Made by a program: the position numbers and the translations under genes. From NCBI GenBank assembly GCA_945860255.1, contig CAMAQI010000003.1:1-35210 (forward strand): DNA of 35,210 nt. Reading direction: 5' to 3'. This document shows positions 1 to 7,770 of this stretch, in pieces (position 1 is the first letter of the stretch; the number at the start of each line of letters is the position of its first letter). Under the pieces are notes generated by a model. That model worked only from the letters and a program-made list of their open reading frames with translations, ran no database searches and was not told the origin of the DNA. The stretch comes from Methylacidiphilum caldifontis (GTDB lineage: Bacteria > Verrucomicrobiota > Verrucomicrobiia > Methylacidiphilales > CAMAQI01).

Positions 1-272
1 TAATGGCAATTTTTATGCGTCGATTTACCACCGCAGGAGCGGTCGCGAGTATGATCGTGGGAACTCTGTCCTCCTTGCTTTTAATCTGGTTTTCACCGAC
101 GGTACACATCGATATTTTGAAGCATTCGGAAGCTCTTTTTCCCTGGAAAAATCCGGCTCTTGTCAGCGTTCCACTTTCTTTTGTCGTCGGGATTGTGGTC
201 TCGATGCTGACCTATCGACTTGAAGATGATCTCAAGTACCGAGCCCTCGAAAAGAAATTGCATTTAGGATAA
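1..272 (+). CDS. Sodium:solute symporter, acetate permease (ActP)-like, C-terminal fragment
   Basis: This is the 3' end of a gene that begins before the window; the ATG at position 3 is almost certainly internal. The frame gives about 90 residues with two hydrophobic helices (around residues 12-30 and 55-72). The pattern MRRFTTAGAVASMIVGT, then SPTVHIDIL, then FPWKNPALVSVPLSF matches the last two helices of the ActP-type cation:acetate/monocarboxylate symporters in the SSS family as I know them. Such permeases import short carboxylates with sodium or protons across the inner membrane. Only the tail is visible, so substrate cannot be inferred beyond the family resemblance. It stops about 200 bases before glpX and is probably a separate transcription unit. 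Confidence 0.75.
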   Translation, partial: MAIFMRRFTTAGAVASMIVGTLSSLLLIWFSPTVHIDILKHSEALFPWKNPALVSVPLSFVVGIVVSMLTYRLEDDLKYRALEKKLHLG

Positions 273-381
273 TCATCACCCGGTCTAGCCAGAACCAAGA
301 CTCGCTTGGTTGTGGTATAATGGGTGGGATCGAATTTATTTCTAAAAACGCCTCTCTATCGATCTCCCTTGATCTCAACGG

Positions 382-423
382 TTTGTCATATAAATCGATT
401 CACTTTGCATATAAACGATCGTT
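382..423 (+). promoter_or_regulatory. Imperfect direct repeat and palindrome upstream of glpX
   Basis: In the 207-base gap before glpX, TTTGTCATATAAATCGAT (382-399) is repeated as TTTGCATATAAACGAT (404-419) with two single-base gaps. The second copy runs into a perfect 10-base palindrome, AACGATCGTT (414-423). The position, about 60-100 bases before the glpX start, suits an operator or promoter region, but no regulator is identified and no convincing -35/-10 pair was found. Confidence 0.3.
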
Positions 424-479
424 AAATAGAAACTAATAAACTTGCATCACCTTCATAAGATTTTTATAAGTAGTTACTT

Positions 480-1526
480 ATGACACGCGATATTGAACGA
501 ACGATTGAGTTTGAATTTGTACGAGCCACCGAAAATGCGGCCCTTGTGGCCTCACTTCATTGGTTAGGTCGTGGTAATAAAGAGGCTGCCGATGAAGCGG
601 CTTGCGATGCGATCCGCGGCGTTATGGGGATGGTTGATATTGCCGGTGAATGTATGATTGGTGAGGGAATTAAAGATAAAGCCCCCGGAATTTTTTTAGG
701 GGATAAATTGGGAACCTGGAAAGAGGGCTCTCCTCGTTTTGAAATCGCACTAGATCCGATTGATGGAACCTCCAATATTGCGAAAGGATTGCCGAACTCG
801 ATTTCCGTCATGGGGGCAACACTTGTTGATGCAGGAAAGCCAGGGATTCGAAATCTTCCGGGATTTTATTGCGAAAAACTTTCTTATGGGCCGAAGGTCA
901 TCGCCTATATGCAGAAGTTGGGAATGAAGCATATTAAGCTCGATAATTCAGTTGAAGATACTCTTCCCCTGGTTGCTGCAGCGTTAGGAAAACGGGTCTC
1001 CGAGTTGGTCATTGTCACTTTAGATCGTCCCCGCAATCAACACATTATCGATCAAGTGCGCGCCGTCGGTGCCTCTTTACGTATGGTTTCCGATGGAGAT
1101 ATCACGGCGGCTGTGGCTCCTTCACTGCCTGATTCTGGGGTTGATCTCTACTGGGGGATTGGCGGAACTCCCGAAGCGATTTTAACGGCGATTGGATTAA
1201 AATGTTTAGGGGGAAATATTCAGTCTCGCATGTGGTTTAAGACGGAGGCCGAAAAACAGGAGCAATGCGCGGGAATGCTTCACGAAGATATTTCCAAGAT
1301 TTACCATGTTGATGATTTAGTTCTCAGTGAGAGCGCCATCTTCTGTGCGACCGGAATTAGCGACAGTCCCTTATTGCCTGGAGTGAAGTTTATTGGACGT
1401 ACAGCAACCACACAATCGATTTTGATGCGCGCCAAGAGTAAGACCGTTCGCTATATTCGTGCCGAGCATAACCTCGAGCATAAACGAATTCCGATGGGCC
1501 ATGATAAAGGTTACCACCACATTTAA
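480..1526 (+). CDS. glpX: Class II fructose-1,6-bisphosphatase (GlpX)
   Basis: Hydrolyses fructose-1,6-bisphosphate to fructose-6-phosphate in gluconeogenesis; some class II enzymes also act on sedoheptulose-1,7-bisphosphate. The 348 residues match the usual family length. The start MTRDIERTIEFEFVRATENAAL, the segment MVDIAGECMIGEGIKDKAP, and the metal/phosphate motif DPIDGTSNIAKG (D92, D95, G96, T97) are hallmarks of the GlpX family within the inositol-phosphatase fold. Further conserved segments are VRAVGASLRMVSDGDI and GIGGTPEAILTA. The ATG is preceded by an AT-rich stretch without a clear Shine-Dalgarno site, yet the protein start fits the family exactly. With the symporter fragment upstream, this is compatible with growth on organic acids needing gluconeogenesis, which is an inference from proximity only. 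Confidence 0.95.
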   Translation: MTRDIERTIEFEFVRATENAALVASLHWLGRGNKEAADEAACDAIRGVMGMVDIAGECMIGEGIKDKAPGIFLGDKLGTWKEGSPRFEIALDPIDGTSNIAKGLPNSISVMGATLVDAGKPGIRNLPGFYCEKLSYGPKVIAYMQKLGMKHIKLDNSVEDTLPLVAAALGKRVSELVIVTLDRPRNQHIIDQVRAVGASLRMVSDGDITAAVAPSLPDSGVDLYWGIGGTPEAILTAIGLKCLGGNIQSRMWFKTEAEKQEQCAGMLHEDISKIYHVDDLVLSESAIFCATGISDSPLLPGVKFIGRTATTQSILMRAKSKTVRYIRAEHNLEHKRIPMGHDKGYHHI

Positions 1527-1574
1527 CATTTTTTCATTCTGGCATTCGGAAGAGCGATCGGATAAAAGAGAGTC

Positions 1575-1991
1575 ATGGGTGCAGATTCTCAGGTTGAAAG
1601 TGGGTTAAAATTAATGCCAAAATTTGATGTGAACGGGCTTTTGCCTTGTGTCACGATTGATGCCGCAACCCAACGGGTTCTCATGGTCGGCTACATGAAT
1701 GAGGAGGCTTTACGCCTCACGATTTCAACAAAGCGCGCGACTTACTTTACTCGTTCCCGAAAGAAAATATGGGTCAAGGGAGAGTCCTCGGGACATTTTC
1801 AAGAGGTCGTGGAACTCCTGGTTGACTGCGATCAAGATTGCATTGTCCTGAAGGTCAATCAACTCGGAGCCGCTTGTCATACCGGTTTTCCAAGTTGTTT
1901 TTACCGTCGCCTCAAACCAGGAACAGAAGAGGAGCTGGAGTTCCTGGGAGATGAAAAACAATTCGATCCCGCAAAAGTCTATTCAGTCTAA
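1575..1991 (+). CDS. hisI: Phosphoribosyl-AMP cyclohydrolase (HisI)
   Basis: Third step of histidine synthesis: opens the adenine ring of phosphoribosyl-AMP, a zinc-dependent cytosolic reaction. At 138 residues this is the stand-alone cyclohydrolase without the HisE pyrophosphatase domain. Zinc ligands expected for the family are present (C85 in VDCDQDC, C101 in ACHTG, C108 in SCFYR), as are the magnesium aspartates D84, D86 and D88. VLMVGYMNEEAL and TYFTRSRKKIWVKGESSGH are also typical. An AAAGAGAG ribosome site lies just before the ATG; a second ATG at residue 14 (MPKFDVNG) is possible. It lies 48 bases after glpX and may be co-transcribed. No other his genes are in view. Confidence 0.95.
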   Translation: MGADSQVESGLKLMPKFDVNGLLPCVTIDAATQRVLMVGYMNEEALRLTISTKRATYFTRSRKKIWVKGESSGHFQEVVELLVDCDQDCIVLKVNQLGAACHTGFPSCFYRRLKPGTEEELEFLGDEKQFDPAKVYSV

Positions 1992-2003
1992 AAGATCTTG
2001 ATT

Positions 2004-2033
2004 TAGCATTGCTATCAATGCTAGCAATGCTAG
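2004..2033 (+). promoter_or_regulatory. Candidate VapB operator: inverted and direct repeats
   Basis: Between hisI and the antitoxin gene, TAGCATTG (2004-2011) and CAATGCTA (2016-2023) form a perfect 8-base inverted repeat with a 4-base spacer. CAATGCTAG is also tandemly duplicated (2016-2024 and 2025-2033). Ribbon-helix-helix antitoxins typically bind such short repeats just before their own start codon to autorepress the operon. The ATG of the antitoxin lies 9 bases further on. Binding is inferred from position and symmetry. Confidence 0.5.
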
Positions 2034-2042
2034 CGTTATTGG

Positions 2043-2294
2043 ATGAGCACGACCCTTACGATTCGTAATTTAGATGAAGCCGTAAAACAAAAACTTCGTC
2101 TTCAAGCGGCAATCCACGGACGATCGATGGAGGCAGAAGCGAGAGAAATTCTTTGGCGGGGGGTATTTCAAAAAGAGCACCCCCACTTTCAAGAGGCACA
2201 GGGAACAGCAAAAGGAAGGTTTGATTCGTTAATCGGCATTTGGAAGGGACGTCTTTCCACTGATGAGTTAATGAAAATCACCCGGGGAGAATAA
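2043..2294 (+). CDS. FitA/VapB-like ribbon-helix-helix antitoxin
   Basis: Predicted antitoxin that neutralises the PIN-domain toxin encoded next and autoregulates the pair. The N-terminus, STTLTIRNLDEAVKQKLRLQ followed by AAIHGRSMEAEAREIL, is the classic FitA/StbC-type ribbon-helix-helix pattern (a beta strand, then two helices, residues 2-40). The remaining 40 or so residues would be the toxin-wrapping tail (HFQEAQGTAKGRFDSLIGIW...). Length 83 is normal. Three bases separate it from the toxin gene, implying translational coupling. The repeats immediately upstream are the likely operator. Confidence 0.85.
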   Translation: MSTTLTIRNLDEAVKQKLRLQAAIHGRSMEAEAREILWRGVFQKEHPHFQEAQGTAKGRFDSLIGIWKGRLSTDELMKITRGE

Positions 2295-2297
2295 TCG

Positions 2298-2696
2298 ATG
2301 TCTATTCTCATCGATAGCAATGTGATTTTGGATCTTGTGAATCAAGATCCCATATGGCTTGATTGGTCTCTTTCTAGCATTGAGCGTTATAGCTCGGGAG
2401 GGCTTATCATCAATTCGATTATTTTCTCTGAGTTATCGACAAATGCGACAAGTACCGAGGAAGTCGAATCTCTTCTCAAGTCGCTGGAAATAGAAATGAT
2501 CGAAATTCCACGAAAAGCCCTATTCCTCGCCTCAAAAGTCCATCTTGATTATCGTCGTCGCGGAGGAACAAGATCGACTGGACTTCCTGATTTTTTCATA
2601 GGAGCCCATGCTCAAATTGCCTCTATCCCCCTCATCAGTCGTGATAAAAGTCGATATCAAACCTATTTTCCTCAGATTACGTTGATCTCTCCATAA
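2298..2696 (+). CDS. PIN-domain ribonuclease toxin (VapC/FitB-like)
   Basis: Predicted toxin of the type II pair; VapC-family PIN proteins are magnesium-dependent RNases that cut tRNA or rRNA when freed from the antitoxin. The four acidic residues expected for catalysis are visible: D6 (LIDSNVILDL), E45 (FSELS), D98 (LPDFFIGAHA) and D116 (ISRDKSRY). Length 132 is typical and no frame break is seen, so it looks intact. The GTRSTGLPDFFIGAHA segment resembles the FitB subgroup. It sits at the left end of the accessory island that contains the Zorya genes; toxin-antitoxin pairs are common in such islands. Confidence 0.88.
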   Translation: MSILIDSNVILDLVNQDPIWLDWSLSSIERYSSGGLIINSIIFSELSTNATSTEEVESLLKSLEIEMIEIPRKALFLASKVHLDYRRRGGTRSTGLPDFFIGAHAQIASIPLISRDKSRYQTYFPQITLISP

Positions 2697-3149
2697 GAAT
2701 AAAAGGGAGTCCAAGACGAAGGGAAGTCGTTAAAGTATGGGCTCGCATTATGGTTAAGGGAGGTGACCTCTACTCGTTAATTTCATTTTGGGACAAATAT
2801 TATCATGACACTCGGGCCAATACCTTTCCCTTTGTCATACACAACTCGTTTGGAAAAATTTCGGCTCTTGGCTTCGTACCATTCGATCCGATGCCCGCCC
2901 CTCAGAATCCGTCACTTCCTGCGCACTGCGTTCCTCAATGCCTCCATTTCTCGCAGATACTCCAGATATCTTCCCCTGCAAGTTATTGTTCCATAAATAC
3001 GCTGACCCCGTGCGTTCTTCATTCCTAAAAGCCGCATAAATCAAATCCAAAATTTTATCTTGAGAGTGGCAAAAATCCGCCATTCTTAAGCCGAAAGTTA
3101 AAGAAAAAATGAATATTGATGTGCACGATTTTCTGCTACGGTGAAGTAT
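2697..3149. other. Gene-poor gap between vapC and zorA
   Basis: About 450 bases without a convincing gene. Several short open frames overlap on both strands, none with a good ribosome site or recognisable product. On the minus strand a 41-codon frame (3037 down to 2912) reads as an arginine-rich peptide containing RGQRIYGTITCRGRYLEYLR, which looks more protein-like than chance but is unrecognised. The stretch 2880-3010 appears richer in G+C than the zor genes beside it. It may be a remnant of the pre-insertion locus or of a mobile element. The zorA promoter should lie in 3060-3140 but no clear -35/-10 pair was found. Confidence 0.4.
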
Positions 3150-5063
3150 ATGGAAACAAGCGGACAGATAATTGCGATCATACTAATAATATTAGCCGGT
3201 GCATTTTTGCTCTTTTTCGCAATTCCGTTCGTGAAAACCAAGAGTTCGTTAAAAAGGGCGATTAAAGGGCTCAAACAACTCAAAAAAGATCCAGATCCTA
3301 ATCTTGAATCCCTCTTCGCGGAATGCGATACACTATCTCACTTATGGGCCGAATATAAAGACACACTCCATGAGCAAAAGTCGCGTAATCCTGAAACAGG
3401 GGAATTTGCAGTAGTACGAATTCGCGCAACGGTTCCAGCAGAAGTTTACTTTAAAACTGACGTAATTGTGGACACGACGCTTAATGTTGATTTTTTTAAG
3501 CACTTACCAGGTATATTCACAGGGATAGGAATCATTGGAACATTCCTTGGAATTCTAAAAGGACTTCACGATTTTAAAATCTCCGACGACTCAAATATGG
3601 TTCGTCATTCGCTTCAAGGATTGTTAGGCGGCGTTACTGAAGCATTTTTAATTTCCTGCATTGCAATCTCATTAGCAATGGTAATCACGATCATCGAAAA
3701 GATATGCATTAACCTGCTCAATAAATATGTCGAGGTACTGGTGCAGTTAATTGACGGACTTTATAATGCTGGTGCCGGTGAAGAATATTTAGCTCGATTG
3801 GTTAAAGCGACTGAGGAATCAGCTGGGCAGATGTCCGTGTTAAAAAACACACTTGTTAAAGACTTAAAAGATATTCTTACTGAATTAACCAACAGGCAGA
3901 TTGCAGCAACTCAGCAATCTACAGAACACATAGGTGCTAATGTAAGCTCAGCTTTAGGAAAAATTCAGCAAGGGAACGGCAATGCGGTGGCCGGCATGAT
4001 GCAAGATGCAATGGCTGCTTTTTTGGCAAAAACAGAAAGCTTATTTAGCGGGCAAATTAATGGAATTAATGAGCTGCAGCGTCAAACAGCAGATTCTTTA
4101 AGGGATGCAGTATCCAACATTCAAAAAGCGGCTGGTGATATTAAAAATGCGGGGGCCAGCGGAGCAGAGGTAATGTCTAACAAACTTGCAAAGGCGATGC
4201 AGGATGCCGAGCAAAGACAGTCTGACATGGATGCCAGAATGAAAGTATTCCTCGACGAGTTAAAGAAAATTTCGGATGAGTCGGCGCAGAGTTCCCAACA
4301 AAAACTTCAAGTATCTCTTGATGTTCTCACAGCGACAATGAAGGAATTCACCGAACAAATCACAATTCAGGTAAAGGGAAGCGCTGAAGCAGGTAGAGAA
4401 AAGAACCAAGCCATTGCAGACACAGCCAAAATTGCCGTCGAGGGCATGGGAGGCCAAGTCAGTGCAGTGGTGGATGAAGTGGGCAAGGCAGTTGCGGAAA
4501 TGAATTCAGCAGTACAAACATTAAAACAGACAAGCGTTGATGCCTTTGGAAAGATGAATAGCGGCGCAGATACACTTTCAAATACACTGCGACAATTTAA
4601 CGATGCTGGTCAGAGCGTATTAATCACACTTCAAAAAGCAACACAACTAACAAATGACCTTTCAAAGACATCTGGCGACATTGCAACTGTCTCACAAGCA
4701 TTAAACGGCGTAAGCGGATCCTATAAAGATACGACAGAAAAAATGGTACAACTCGTTAACCAAATGAATCAGGTCGTTGAAACAGCAAAACGAGAGACTG
4801 GCGCAACATCTGATATAGTCGCGACAATTGAAAGGGCTAGTAAATCGTTAGTCGATGCTCAGAATAACGCAGATCAATATCTCCAACGGGTCAATCAAGT
4901 TATTGAAACAGCACATGGCGAATTTACAGAAGGAATGACAAAGGCCGTGGATGAGGCAAATACTAGTTTTCATCAGTCTCTTAATAATGCCGTTAACTTG
5001 TTGAGTGGCAGCATCCAAAATCTGTCTGATACAATCGACGAACTTAGCGATAAAAAGTCATGA
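3150..5063 (+). CDS. zorA: ZorA, MotA-like motor subunit of type I Zorya defence
   Basis: Inner-membrane stator-like subunit of the Zorya anti-phage motor. In characterised systems five ZorA surround two ZorB, pass protons and rotate a long cytoplasmic tail that recruits or activates the effectors. Three membrane helices are visible: residues 7-28, 119-139 (HLPGIFTGIGIIGTFLGIL) and 160-182 (GGVTEAFLISCIAISLAMVI), the last two matching the MotA/TolQ/ExbB channel pattern. Residues from about 210 to the end are one very long, Gly/Pro-poor, Ala/Gln/Lys-rich helical tail with heptad-like spacing, as expected for the ZorA coiled coil. I chose ATG 3150 because GGTGA lies 5 bases before it; an in-frame GTG at 3141 would add three residues. 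The stop overlaps the zorB start (ATGA). Codon use is AT-rich compared with hisI. Confidence 0.92.
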   Translation: METSGQIIAIILIILAGAFLLFFAIPFVKTKSSLKRAIKGLKQLKKDPDPNLESLFAECDTLSHLWAEYKDTLHEQKSRNPETGEFAVVRIRATVPAEVYFKTDVIVDTTLNVDFFKHLPGIFTGIGIIGTFLGILKGLHDFKISDDSNMVRHSLQGLLGGVTEAFLISCIAISLAMVITIIEKICINLLNKYVEVLVQLIDGLYNAGAGEEYLARLVKATEESAGQMSVLKNTLVKDLKDILTELTNRQIAATQQSTEHIGANVSSALGKIQQGNGNAVAGMMQDAMAAFLAKTESLFSGQINGINELQRQTADSLRDAVSNIQKAAGDIKNAGASGAEVMSNKLAKAMQDAEQRQSDMDARMKVFLDELKKISDESAQSSQQKLQVSLDVLTATMKEFTEQITIQVKGSAEAGREKNQAIADTAKIAVEGMGGQVSAVVDEVGKAVAEMNSAVQTLKQTSVDAFGKMNSGADTLSNTLRQFNDAGQSVLITLQKATQLTNDLSKTSGDIATVSQALNGVSGSYKDTTEKMVQLVNQMNQVVETAKRETGATSDIVATIERASKSLVDAQNNADQYLQRVNQVIETAHGEFTEGMTKAVDEANTSFHQSLNNAVNLLSGSIQNLSDTIDELSDKKS

Positions 5064-5749
5064 TAGGCACACGAATTTCGTTAGGGAAGAAACATAAGGA
5101 TGAAGGAGAAAAGCCATTCTGGATTTCTTTTTCTGACCTGATGACAGCACTGATGGTCTTATTTTTACTTGTCATGAGTGTTGCACTGCTTTCTGTCACA
5201 AAAACCGTGACAGATGCAGAACGTGAAAAGCTCGAAATGGAGAATGACATCGAATCAGTCATGAATGAAATTGAGCAATCCACAAAAGATTTCCCTGGAA
5301 TAACGATCGACAAAAAACGTGGGGTAATAGACTTCGGCGACAAAGCAAGGTTTGATACTGGCAGTAGTTCCCTAACCGCACAGCAAGGCGAATATCTGAG
5401 AGCGTTTATTCCCGGACTGCTCCAAATAGCCAACGGAATTAAAGGGACAAAGTGGCTTAAGCGATTTGTTGTGGAGGGATTTACCGATGAGCGAGGTGAG
5501 TATTTAATGAATCTCAACCTTAGCCTTCAAAGAAGCCAGCGTGTTATTACGATTGTGCTGGCTCCACCAAGCCCCGGAGCTGTTACTTTTACAACCGAGC
5601 AAATTCAGCAAATAAAAGAGAAGTTTTTGGTGGGAGGCTTTTCTTCAAATTCAGCAAAGAAGTCATATGAAGAAAGTCGTCGCATAGAAATCAGAATTGA
5701 GTGTTACAGTTTGGAAGAAAAGAAGAAAATGGAAGCTGCAAAACAGTAG
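5060..5749 (+). CDS. zorB: ZorB, MotB-like peptidoglycan-anchored motor subunit
   Basis: Partner of ZorA. It has one membrane helix near the N-terminus and a periplasmic OmpA-like domain that grips peptidoglycan, holding the motor fixed. The helix contains FWISFSDLMTALMVLFLLVM, with the proton-carrying aspartate at D26, which to my knowledge is the same position as the essential Asp26 described for E. coli ZorB. The OmpA-like part (roughly 90-220) shows IDFGDKARFDTGSSSL, then VEGFTDERGEYLMNLNLS with LQRSQRV, and a terminal SRRIEIRIE. Length 229 is usual. The start overlaps the zorA stop by four bases, so the two are probably translationally coupled. The organism must have a peptidoglycan layer and periplasm for this to work. 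Confidence 0.93.
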   Translation: MIGTRISLGKKHKDEGEKPFWISFSDLMTALMVLFLLVMSVALLSVTKTVTDAEREKLEMENDIESVMNEIEQSTKDFPGITIDKKRGVIDFGDKARFDTGSSSLTAQQGEYLRAFIPGLLQIANGIKGTKWLKRFVVEGFTDERGEYLMNLNLSLQRSQRVITIVLAPPSPGAVTFTTEQIQQIKEKFLVGGFSSNSAKKSYEESRRIEIRIECYSLEEKKKMEAAKQ

Positions 5750-5754
5750 TAATT

Positions 5755-7770
5755 ATGACAACCGCTGCCGATGAGCTTCAAACAGCACTTCATACCATAG
5801 GCAAAAGATCAATTGGTAGTCGTGCTTTTGTTGATTTGCGGCCCATGTCCAAAACTATTGAGATACTTAGTGCGATAAACGATAGACCAGTTCAAATTAG
5901 TAAACAGCCCATCGAAGAGGCGCTTCACATGTACATGGCCTGTGGGCAAATTGAGACACCAAGACAGGCTAAATATCTCTGTTACGGAATCTGCAGCTCA
6001 ATTGTCCAACACGGAAAAAAAATCAAGCTCATTACAAATCAGGACAAGCTAACAACTTTACTTTCCTACGTTGAAAAATTCACAGACAGACCACAACGAT
6101 TCCAACGCTATTACCGAGGGCTTTTGGATTCCTATTTTCATTTTTCGCTAGAGCACGGCCATGAAAGTAAAGAGAATGGGAGAGAACAACTCAGGCAATT
6201 TTTAGAATCAAAACTATCTTTGATCAATAAGGAGGGGATTAATCCACAGTGGGTTACAGAGCTTAATCGCAATAGCAATCTATTAGGAAAGCGGCCAACT
6301 AAGAAGTATAGCGAAATTTTTGCTGTCGAAGGATCAGATCCATTCATGGACGTATGTGATAAAGTCCAAATACGCGAAACAACATGGCTTCAAAAGGATT
6401 ACATTAATGAAAAGGTTAAAGCCATAGCGGCCATTGATGATCATGGTTTTAAATCAAAGATAACGTATTTACTTGGGTTAATTGAGCAAAACTTAGCATC
6501 ACAAAACACTAATTTAGCCTGTATATTAGACAGATACGCACAATGTTCTGATCCTTCAATCCATACCGATTTACGAGATAAAGCTGTCGGGCTCTGGAAA
6601 AATCCTTGGATTGAGGCCAATAAAGCGCAATGGGGACTGGTTGAAGATACAACAAGAGAAATGGTCGTTGGATGGCTTAAAAAACATCTCATAGGAGCAT
6701 TCTTCGAGTATTTATCGGCAGACGGGTCAAACAACAGTAGACGCGTCAATATGTGGCGTGAGTATCACGCTGAAATTGAAGATATGTATTTTGCGCTGGG
6801 AACAAACGCACAAAAAGACAACTCGCGTAGCATGCAAGACATGAAGCGGAAAATGGTAGGGAGAACATTGACTCTGGAGGGCGTGTCGAATACTAATAAT
6901 GCTTTCATTATGATTTTCCAAAAGCATGTGATCGTCGAATTTGGCGAGCATGGAAACGCGTGCTATATCTATGAAAGAGGAGCATATTTACCATTTAAAT
7001 TGCAAGGCCAGGTAATAGGTGACAGTAGCCAATTAAAAAATGATAGCTCTGCAGCATACGTTAATAAATTAAGGCACCGAGATAAAATAAGCGAAACATG
7101 GGAAGAAACGTTTAAAGATTATCTTAAAAGCCTTGGCATTAGAATTAAGGCGCACACCCCAAGAGCTGCGAATCCACCGATACATCGACCTATCCCGCGC
7201 CCTCCAGTTGAAGATAATCCGGGATTGCGTTTACCTGCGAATAAAAAGGCTGAAATTAATGTTGCAGATGAACAACTTATCGCATCACTACCGTTAAGAA
7301 AAGAATTTCGCCTCAAACTAGAGGAATTAGTTAGTGGAACTGGTGGACGGATCAAGAGAAAATTGAATAGTGCGAATGGAGTTTGGTTTTATCCCAAAAG
7401 CCTATTGACTCATGAACAAAAACGACAAATTGAAGAACTTGGATTCCAATGGAGTTCTATGGTGCAAGGATTTTCAAAGGAAGATTTTAACGATGAGATT
7501 ACTATTAAAATCGAAAATAAACAGTTAGATGAAGAGGGCGGATTTGACTGCAATGTACTAAAAGATGTGCAGCTGCCACCGCATATCAAAAACCCATTAA
7601 AAGATTTGTTTAAAAGCCATGCCCTGACAATAAATGACCTACGCCACAAAGGTGGATCGCTATGGGTAAGTGGCAATGAAACGAATATCCCACAACAAGT
7701 TAAGCATGAGTTGGAGCGATTGGGATTCCGCTGGTCAGCTAAACGAGAAGAATTTTATTTGCCTGTATGA
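5755..7770 (+). CDS. zorC: ZorC, EH-signature effector of type I Zorya
   Basis: Cytoplasmic component of type I Zorya, thought to bind DNA and act with ZorD after the motor senses phage entry. The 671-residue protein is mostly helical. The family's EH-signature region lies around residues 275-430, with MWREYHAEIEDMYFALG and then NAFIMIFQKHVIVEFGEHG. After a proline-rich linker (about 470-495, RPIPRPPVEDNPG) come two similar modules: residues 530-575 (GGRIKRKL...VWFYPK...IEELGFQWS) and 633-671 (GGSLWVSG...ELERLGFRWSAKREEFYLP). I do not recognise these modules, and the protein seems longer than the ZorC I know. ATG 5755, six bases after the zorB stop, was preferred to a GTG at 5701 that would overlap zorB by 49 bases. 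The stop overlaps zorD (ATGA). Confidence 0.88.
   Translation: MTTAADELQTALHTIGKRSIGSRAFVDLRPMSKTIEILSAINDRPVQISKQPIEEALHMYMACGQIETPRQAKYLCYGICSSIVQHGKKIKLITNQDKLTTLLSYVEKFTDRPQRFQRYYRGLLDSYFHFSLEHGHESKENGREQLRQFLESKLSLINKEGINPQWVTELNRNSNLLGKRPTKKYSEIFAVEGSDPFMDVCDKVQIRETTWLQKDYINEKVKAIAAIDDHGFKSKITYLLGLIEQNLASQNTNLACILDRYAQCSDPSIHTDLRDKAVGLWKNPWIEANKAQWGLVEDTTREMVVGWLKKHLIGAFFEYLSADGSNNSRRVNMWREYHAEIEDMYFALGTNAQKDNSRSMQDMKRKMVGRTLTLEGVSNTNNAFIMIFQKHVIVEFGEHGNACYIYERGAYLPFKLQGQVIGDSSQLKNDSSAAYVNKLRHRDKISETWEETFKDYLKSLGIRIKAHTPRAANPPIHRPIPRPPVEDNPGLRLPANKKAEINVADEQLIASLPLRKEFRLKLEELVSGTGGRIKRKLNSANGVWFYPKSLLTHEQKRQIEELGFQWSSMVQGFSKEDFNDEITIKIENKQLDEEGGFDCNVLKDVQLPPHIKNPLKDLFKSHALTINDLRHKGGSLWVSGNETNIPQQVKHELERLGFRWSAKREEFYLPV

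Noticed and set aside
2750-3028. 92-codon plus-strand frame between vapC and zorA
   Set aside because: No ribosome site, unusual composition (Pro, Ser, Cys-rich end) and overlap with an equally long minus-strand frame; it reads like non-coding DNA.
2835-3083. 82-codon minus-strand frame in the same gap
   Set aside because: No recognisable motif or ribosome site; a different minus-strand frame over the same DNA looks more protein-like, so neither can be called.
3109-3144. 11-codon frame directly before zorA as a leader peptide
   Set aside because: No proper ribosome site and too short to support; the position may be chance in AT-rich DNA.
5701-5757. GTG start for zorC giving 18 extra residues
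   Set aside because: It would overlap zorB by 49 bases without a ribosome site; ATG 5755 sits just after the zorB stop.
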